64,000 bases of DNA from Cryptomeria japonica (lineage: Eukaryota > Streptophyta > Pinopsida > Cupressales > Cupressaceae), in contig NC_081408.1 in assembly GCF_030272615.1 (NCBI RefSeq), positions 770,379,336 to 770,443,335 of the forward strand, in the 5' to 3' direction. The notes below the pieces were generated by a model. That model was not told where the DNA came from, ran no database searches, and saw nothing but the letters and a program-made list of their open reading frames with translations. The translations under genes were made by a program, and so were the position numbers. This document shows positions 57,180 to 64,000 of this stretch, one piece after another (the stretch's first letter is position 1; each line of letters begins with the position of its first letter).

Positions 57180-58216
57180 TCATCTCATCACTTTTCTCAA
57201 CCAAGTCTATGCATCCAATTTCAAATTGTCTTCCCATTCTCATCATCTTAAGGTTATCCATCCATTGTCAAAAGAAAAAGTTGTCTATTCAAAACCCACA
57301 TTCAAACATCATGGATTGGTTTGGGGAAATGGTTATGGAAGTTCAAGGATCACCCTATCAACCATGCCCATCAAGCTCATACATGCCTCAAAGTTATCCA
57401 ACTTCTACCTATTAATGTCTCCCAGCCCAGCCCACTTACCAAGTCGATTCCAATTTATCTCACATCTCTAAGACTTCCCCTACCTTTGACAAGGGAAATC
57501 AATCTTATTCGCCATCCATGTCTTCATATTATCCCTCATCCACATACCTCTCTTATCCATCATCTATACATCCATCTTCTCCCCCATCCACGTCCCAATC
57601 CAATCTTCCATCTAATCCTAAACCTCCACATAATCCTTATCCTTTGAAATCCACATCATCCCCATCCTCCAATTCCTTTCTTCGTAATTTTATCCAAGAA
57701 ATACTAGCAAAGGAGACTAAATCCCCACCTCAAAACAAAGTTACCCAATCTCCCCCAGTCCCCCATCCACTTCCATACCCTCCAAATCAAGAGAAACGCC
57801 AATTCCCTAAGCTCCATGATACCACCATCCCTCCATCTACCCAAGTTGAGGAATCCATATCCTCTGACATCACACCACCCTCGCAACTTGAAACATGTTA
57901 AGAGATTGTTCCAAATCATGCTAGCATAGATTCCTCTCCACCTCAAGATCAAAGCATCCCTCCATCTCATGATCCCTTGCCATCTCAAAATCCATGTCTA
58001 GCCCCCACTCCATTTCATGATCCCATCCACTCCACTCCATCTCATGATCCCATCCCCTCCACTCCATCTCAAGATCCAATCATCCCTTCCACTCCACCAC
58101 ATGATCCCATCCCAAGTCAAGGTCAAAGTATTCCTCCATCTCCATGTCATGATCCCAATCTATCTCACGATCCTAATATTCATCCTAATCCCAAACATGA
58201 TCCTAATCCTCCATAA
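57180..58216 (+). pseudogene. Ser/Pro/His-rich open frame of D
   Basis: One frame is open over 57518-57901 and, after a single TAA, 57977-58216. It is made of Ser, Pro, Tyr, His and Asn with repeats such as HDPIPSTPSQDP and HDPIHSTP. A short normal-looking segment, FLRNFIQEILAKETKSP, lies near 57685. The region is extremely G-poor, so openness is partly forced by composition. It could be a degenerate gag-like or structural ORF of D, or noncoding. Confidence 0.35.
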
Positions 58217-60700
58217 GATCCTATCATGCCTATCCAAGATATCCATGAATCCCTTACCTATCAACTTGTCTCTTCCACCTTCATCCATTTTGGTTTCCTC
58301 CAAGAGCTTACAATCCCTTCCACTTCCTACCCCACTCAAAATGGACTTGCATCTTGTTTCTGAAATAATAAGTATCCTATTGGAAAAATAATTTGTGAAA
58401 AAATGAATTATCAAGGCAAAGTGTTAGGCCTCCATGAACAAGGCGTATAGGAACCCCTTCAAGTCAAAGAAAATGAAAGTTCATATGGCCTTGGACACAA
58501 ATTTCATGCTCAAGATGTTGGTATATCTTCCATCCCTCCTAAATCTGAAACCCCTTCGTATAAATGAAAATCACACCATCCCCCATCCCCCACATCTATT
58601 TTGCCTCCTTATGTTCCAAAGACAAAGCCTTCATCCCTTCCATCCATCTTGGGTCCTTACATTCCTCCAACCACCACCCCATCACCTCAAATGGTCCATA
58701 AGAAAGATCAACAAAGGCACACATGCTTGAATTCCTTCCAACATTCTCCCTCCATCACCCCATCCATAAAACCTCAAAGTCATCCATTCTCATGCACCCA
58801 TACCATTCCTATTGGAAGAAATTTGGATGCCAAATATAAAATGCATAAATCTATAAATCCACAAAAATCCAAGGATCAACATGTCCCATAAAAAATAAAT
58901 GCTCAAGAAAAAAAAAATATGATCCAAAAGAAAGAAAAATCCGAAAGGCCCAAAAAGAAAAAATAAAAAACTATGTAGATTCCCAAGCTACTCATAGAAG
59001 AAATGCATCTCAAAGAAAAATCCAAATTGGCATCCAAACTTGTTAATCCGAAAGCTTCCTCCACTCATAAGTCCTCCATTCCTCCATTTAAAAACCCCCC
59101 ATCTTAAAATCCATATTGGGCCTTTATGTCTCAAAATTCACTATCACAAGTCCATCATCACCTTCATCTATTTTGGGTCCTCATGTCTCAAAATCCATAT
59201 TTGATCCTCTACCTAATTCAAGATCCTCTCATCCACAACTTCAACACCCTTCAAGGTGTATGCCAATGTTGATCTTCCCAACATCCCCATCCATTTATCC
59301 ACACGTCTTCGACAATCCCATCCATCATCCAACATCCATTTTCCATAATCCCATCCCTTTAATTCAAGATTTTGCATAAATACTTATCCCCCTCCATCTT
59401 CCATCCATTCCATCTCTCAATCTATTTCTACCAACATCTATGAGCATACCTCTAGTTATCTTGGTTCAATGAAGCACATCCTTAAGGGATAATATCCATG
59501 GAACTAGATGCTTGAGTCCTCCCTCCATCCCCCCTTCACACATCCACTATCTTCCACATCCACTTATCGTCATCCTTATCCATCCAAACTATTCTGAAAA
59601 ATCCAAAAAAAAAGAGAGAGAGAGAAGAAAAAGAAAAGTAAAGTAAAGAGAAAAAAATCCATCCAATGGTGAAAACCACTTCCTGTGGCACCTTGGGTAA
59701 GTACCATAATGAAAACTTGGTATACAAGTGTCATGTGTAATCCCCTTATCCTCTTGCACTCTACACTTAGGGGAAAGATTCATCCATGCCATCCTACCAT
59801 CCACATCTACCATATCTCTTATCTTCTATCTGTATCCTATCTAATTCCATCCTCTGTCCTATCTTTGATCTTGACTATCTAATCCATATCCTCCATCTCA
59901 TATCCCTCATCCAAATCCATTCTCCATTCATACCTTTGATCTTGATCAAGGAAAAGGCAAAATAATATGCATGCATGCTTGGGAAAATGTAAGCCTTTAT
60001 CCCTCCTCCATCCATATCCCTTTCACTTTATCCTTCCATCTCATACATCTTTATCCACTATCCTTCTATCCTTAATTGCACTACCTAATGTGGGGTATTG
60101 CACTCCTTTGCAACATAATTCTTGGATCCCCATTTTGCCTATCTTTCATCCTTTAGTCTTTCATATCCTATCACTATCCATCTACTTAATCTATCCACCT
60201 CATATCAAAGAAATCACTTCCTCCATCCATCCTCTTACCAAGACTTGGTTCTCCCTCATCATTGGTTCCAATCCATTTATCTTATATCCACAATCAAACC
60301 CTATCCTATTCAATCATATTCCCCATCTCATCCAATCCTATTCAATCATTAATCCCCCTCACATCTTATCCAATCCATTTATTATCCCCATCAAAATAAA
60401 CTTTCCCCATCATACTGAGCTTTTCCCATTTATTTGAGCTTATATTGACTTGCGCATAATCCAAACACCCATCCATACTATGATAATAAAATCTCAGTAG
60501 AGATCCTCCCATCGACAGACCCTACACAACCCACTTATATGTTGCCTCCCATCAATCTATCCACACCCTGCCCATCAGGATGCATCCTTCCCATGTCTAG
60601 AAGTTTATCCAAATCTATCACCTGCCCATCGGAATGTATCCTTCCCATGTCCCGCAGTCTATCTAGATCCATGTCCTAGTCTTGGCAAGAGATATCAGTT
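58217..60700 (+). repeat. G-poor CCATCC-rich stretch
   Basis: Continuation of the pyrimidine-rich, G-poor sequence (starting near 57000) with CCATC, TCCATC and CATCCC words throughout. Two near-identical units, CTGCCCATC(A/G)G(A/G)ATG, lie at 60573 and 60622. No gene is identified. Confidence 0.6.
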
Positions 60701-61312
60701 GGTCATGTGCATGTTGTTTGCATGATTAATCTTTTCACTTTGATTTTTATCTTGTGTCCTAGGACCATACCTGTTCAGGGCTTCCTTGATCATCCTATAT
60801 CTTGGTATGTCTTGGTTGGTGCGTAATGGGCCATAGTTTTTATGGTATGGTGTGTTTGATGGTTTTTCTTGTACGATCCTATAATCTCACATCTACACCA
60901 TCATTGGAGTTTGTGAACCTGTGTTCATAGAGATACCTATTGTTTGAGAGTCTAGTCCACACATAAGATATTCACAACATCCTAACCTCTATAGTTAGTG
61001 GTGTAGATAGTTCGTTGCAAAATCAAAACTAAGTTTTCTCTCCACATATACACAACAATTAATCCCATCCACTTACTTCATTTCATTCATTCATCCCCCC
61101 TTCATCATCCTTATCATTTTTACATGCTTTCATCCTCAATCCTCTAGTCCTCTAATCCATTTCGAGAGCACACCCGTGTCCTTATAACCCACATGTCCTT
61201 TCGAGGGGTCATACCACTACCTCCTCATCATACTTCCTCATCTCACCTATGATTGGGGCATCATGCTACTAGTCCTTATCCTTTCCATCCACTATGGTTT
61301 ATTCTTCTTTGA
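60701..61312 (+). other. D 3' noncoding region
   Basis: Ordinary AT-rich sequence leading to the purine tract. There is no gene. Confidence 0.5.
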
Positions 61313-61328
61313 TATAAGAGGGGCAAAA
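61313..61328 (+). other. Polypurine tract of D
   Basis: ATAAGAGGGGCAAAA directly before the right LTR. Confidence 0.8.
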
Positions 61329-62522
61329 TATAGATGCCTAAAATTAATTAAATTAATATTTAATTAATTTATGCCTTTCCATGTAATTAATTTACTTAAT
61401 TATGTGAGTCTTCTTCCTCTTAAAATTGATTAAATCTTATTTAATCAATTTTATCATTATAACCTTATAATTAATTTATTAATAAATTAATTATTTCCCA
61501 TTCTTCTAAAAAATCATTTCAAATATCATTTATTTCTTCTAAACCCTACTTAGTTAATTAATTTCAATTAACTAAACTAATCATGCGATTCCTACAAATC
61601 ACTTTTCTTAATCCTCATCTAGCCTAATTAATTACCTTTAAACATGATTATCATTATTCCTCAATTTTAAATTCCTCCACTCATTCTCTCTCTCCTCATG
61701 TCACATCCTCCTAAATTTACCACTTGCACTTTAATCACTCATTAACCCACTTAATCACTCCACTTAATCATTTGCACATCCCTAATCACCTTGATTAGGG
61801 ATGGGTCAACTTTGATCCTTTCAAGGAAATTCAAATTCTTTGAAACTCCCCATGCATTCTCTTCCCAAGGAATTTTTAATTCATTTTTTCATTTATTCTT
61901 CCCACACATCCTCTTATTTTGGAATTTTTTAATTCCTCTCCCCTTTTGGAAAGGAATTTTTAATTCCTTTTTCTCTTCCCAATGTACTTGGGGAACTCTT
62001 CACCATGTATCTTGAGAAGTGTGGAGACAACAAATGCCTTTATGGCAAACCTCTTGGTTCTCCCACTTTGTCCTCTCAATCCTCTCCTACTCTTTCTTTC
62101 AATCCTAGCCCTCCATTTCAAAATCAATCTTGGCCCTCCATTTTGGCCTCCTCTTATCTATAAATTGGAGTCTCTTCTCCTCACAAATCATCCACTTTTC
62201 ATCTAATCTTATGTTGTCCATTTGAGATCCAAAATCATCCATCATGCCATCATAATGCCAAAATATTTCCTCATAATCAAATCCATCACACCTATGCTCA
62301 TCATTTGAATCCAATCCCACCTTGTGTAGTGGAGAGCATTCCACAATCCTATCAAAGAGCCAATCCAATCAAGTGGAGAAGGGGCGCATTCTTCACTTCA
62401 CCTAAGACTCAATCCGAGGGGGGAGAAAAAGGTATTAAAGTATCATTTGCATTTTCATGATGTATTTGTGTTTTTGTGATTAATATATGCATGTGAGCAC
62501 CCTAACCATTTTCTCATCTCCA
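61329..62522 (+). repeat. Right LTR of D
   Basis: Starts TATAGATGCC (TG changed to TA) and ends CATCTCCA. A TATA box (CTATAAATTGG) is near 62157-62167. Confidence 0.92.
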
Positions 62523-62527
62523 CTATG
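62523..62527. repeat. Target duplication CTATG (right of D)
   Basis: Pairs with 50539-50543. Confidence 0.9.
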
Positions 62528-62754
62528 TATTACCTTTGGTGCAACAGGGTCACAAAGCTTGTATCCTTTTACACCATAATTGTATCTGATGAAGATACAT
62601 TCCATTGCCTTGTTCTCCAACTTTGCTTGCTTCTCCTTTGGCACATGTGCATATGTCTTGCAAAAAAAAACTCTAAGATGTCTCAATGAAAGCTTGTGAC
62701 CCGACCATGCTTCCATAGGATTTTTATCAACAAGAGTTGATGTAGGAAACCTAT
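62528..62754 (-). pseudogene. H1 copia integrase C-terminal piece
   Basis: Reads NRFPTSTLVDKNPMEAWSGH, SLRHLRVFFC, AHVPKEKQAKLENKAMECIF and DPVAPKVIHS. This is the conserved integrase C-terminal region that bridges to RT in copia. The frame is still open here. It is cut on its left by D and on its right by E. Confidence 0.9.
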
Positions 62755-63372
62755 TGTAGACACTCAAAATTGTCATGTCTAATTAAATAAATATTTTATT
62801 TATTTAATTATCCCATTTCCTCTATTAATTAAATAAATCTTTATTTATTTAATTAATTCATTATCTTTTTTTACACATGACACATGTCATTCATCTCTTA
62901 ATTCCTACACTACCTACCTCTTTCATTATTTTGGTATTTCTTTTACCTACCCTCTAATCCTAGCCGACCTCTCTTTTTACACCTCTCAATCTTAACCCTC
63001 CATTTCTTATTGTGTCTTCTATTTAAGAAGATGCTTCCTTCATTGTCAAACCCTAATGATTGATTTTGGAGTACTTGGCTACACTACGATCCCACTTGCA
63101 ACCACATTTCGTTCTTTGTTGAGCTCTTCTGCATATAAAAATCTGAGAGCAAATATATCAAACAAGATCAATGGAGATAGGAAGAATGGAGATCAAAACC
63201 CTATTGGACATGTGATGGTATTATCTTTGTGATTTTGAGTTATTTGCATTGTCTTAGGTAATCTTCATATGTTATGGTGGATCTTTGTTCATTGTTAGGC
63301 TAGGGTTTGGTGGTTCAATTCATTATAGCCTTTCAATTTTGTTATTATTGTTATCCATTTTCACCATAAACA
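62755..63372 (+). repeat. LTR of element E
   Basis: 618 bp from TGTAGACACTCA to ACCATAAACA, followed by TTTTGGCACGCCCGGTGG. It is related at its ends to D and to the solo LTR at 29318. The element continues beyond the window, so its target duplication (CCTAT to the left) is untested. Confidence 0.8.
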
Positions 63373-63375
63373 TTT

Positions 63376-63390
63376 TGGCACGCCCGGTGG
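63376..63390 (+). other. Primer-site-like motif of E
   Basis: TGGCACGCCCGGTGG one short gap after the LTR, as in gypsy elements of the Tat/Ogre group (family recollection). The tRNA is not identified. Confidence 0.6.
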
Positions 63391-63474
63391 CACTCTTGTC
63401 CCTTTGCATTTAACATTTTTATTGCAGATTTGGCATTTTTGAAGTTGCAGATCGGACAATTTTCGACGACATTT

Positions 63475-63735
63475 AGGTTTTCCGCGTCTGCGAGTGTTCG
63501 GATCGCGTTTTTGTGTTTCAGAAGCGTCTGTATACTCTGGAATCGCGTCTGTGTTTTTGTCAATTTTTGTTTTGCAGGTTTCCGAAAGGTGCGTCTGTGA
63601 TTCCAAACCGCGTCTGCACTACATCAGATCGTGTCTGCATCATTTAACAGTGTCTGTGACCTCTTATCGCGTCTGTGAATCACAGAACAGCGTCTGTGTC
63701 ATACAGACGCGTCTGTGTCTGGTATAGAAGCGTTT
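63475..63735 (+). repeat. E leader: GCGTCTGTG array
   Basis: About twelve GCGTCTGTG-like words lie at roughly 20-base steps between 63485 and 63730. A perfect 14-base palindrome ACAGACGCGTCTGT spans 63703-63716. Two short frames overlap but look composition-driven. Confidence 0.85.
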
Positions 63736-64000
63736 GTGCTTTCTGTTTTGCAATTTTTAATCTTTCTTTGATTTGGCTTTTCGGATTTCATACTTAGGGT
63801 TTCAGATCTGGTTTATTTTCGGCTAACCCTTGCAGATCTAGCTAACTTGGTTTGTACAGCTTGCTTTGGAGGCAAAAAAACGTTTTGTTGAAGGCCCCTT
63901 TTCACAAAGTCTTTTGGGTTTTCTAAAATTTACCTAACTTGTGTGCTTGCAGGAAGGGGTTATCATTTGAAACAACCCAAACTACTAACAATTTTGTTGC
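63736..64000 (+). other. E leader continuation
   Basis: No ORF. The segment TTTTGTTGAAGGCCC (63883-63897) resembles TTTTGTTGAAGACCA at 52622-52636 in D, again linking D and E. Confidence 0.5.

Larger units (their letters stand above)
50544..62522 (+). mobile_element. Large non-autonomous LTR element D
   Basis: An 11979-bp element with two LTRs of about 1.19 kb, a primer-site-like motif after the left LTR, a purine tract before the right LTR and a perfect 5-bp target duplication. No gag-pol domain of its own is recognisable; the only retroviral-type sequence inside is a nested copia LTR. It inserted into the integrase/RT linker of H1. Confidence 0.92.

Noticed and set aside
59967-60437. 156-codon hydrophobic frame as a membrane protein
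   Set aside because: Lies in the G-poor CCATCC stretch, where any frame tends to stay open; no family resemblance.

Overview
The window looks like nuclear DNA of a seed plant, most likely a gymnosperm (inference). It is AT-rich, almost gene-free and packed with old, nested LTR retrotransposons. Several copia elements carry the tRNA-iMet primer binding site TGGTATCAGAG. The one convincing host gene, at 26995-28058 on the minus strand, is a plant-type FAD-dependent oxidoreductase with a plastid-like N-terminus. I see no bacterial operon structure, no rRNA or tRNA gene and no CRISPR array.

Left third (1-28 kb). A minus-strand copia element ('A', 1 to about 3.7 kb) has lost its reverse transcriptase, and its 3' noncoding part is a dense run of hairpins. 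Next come an LTR-like block with short-motif repeats (about 3.8-5.7 kb), a LINE 3' relic ending in poly(A) (6.7-7.9 kb) and a hAT transposase relic (8.0-8.8 kb) bordered by a motif-rich LTR-type insertion (8.8 to about 12.1 kb). An RNase H domain at 17.5-19.4 kb is split by a solo LTR. A gypsy-type leader (19.9-22 kb) adjoins twelve copies of a nested-hairpin repeat spaced at 166-167 bp (22.2-23.84 kb). An unrecognised, almost open 228-codon frame with an AT-hook-like motif follows (24.2-24.9 kb), then the oxidoreductase gene.

Middle (28-50 kb). A solo LTR with perfect target duplication (29318-30731) and a PIF1-helicase relic (31.5-32.3 kb) precede an old minus-strand copia element, 'H1'. 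H1 is scattered in pieces across the rest of the window: 3' LTR 32754-33586, RNase H 33641-33891, RNase H/RT 41139-41990, RT 49858-50538, integrase 62528-62754. It is split by later insertions. Element 'C' (33897-41133) is a nearly full-length plus-strand copia with about twenty in-frame stops. Element 'F' (43061-47344) has an inverted internal segment between matching target duplications. It lies in a block of unresolved origin between two H1 pieces.

Right part (50-64 kb). Element 'D' (50544-62522) is about 12 kb, with 1.19-kb LTRs and a perfect CTATG target duplication. It has no recognisable pol of its own and contains a 49-bp repeat leader, a nested copia LTR and a G-poor Ser/Pro-rich stretch. 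A related element 'E' starts at 62755, only about 230 bp further along the same H1 ORF, and runs out of the window.

A recurring theme is that LTR or leader regions repeat one short 'keyword', a different one in each element. These arrays, some as hairpins and some periodic, are the most unusual signal here.
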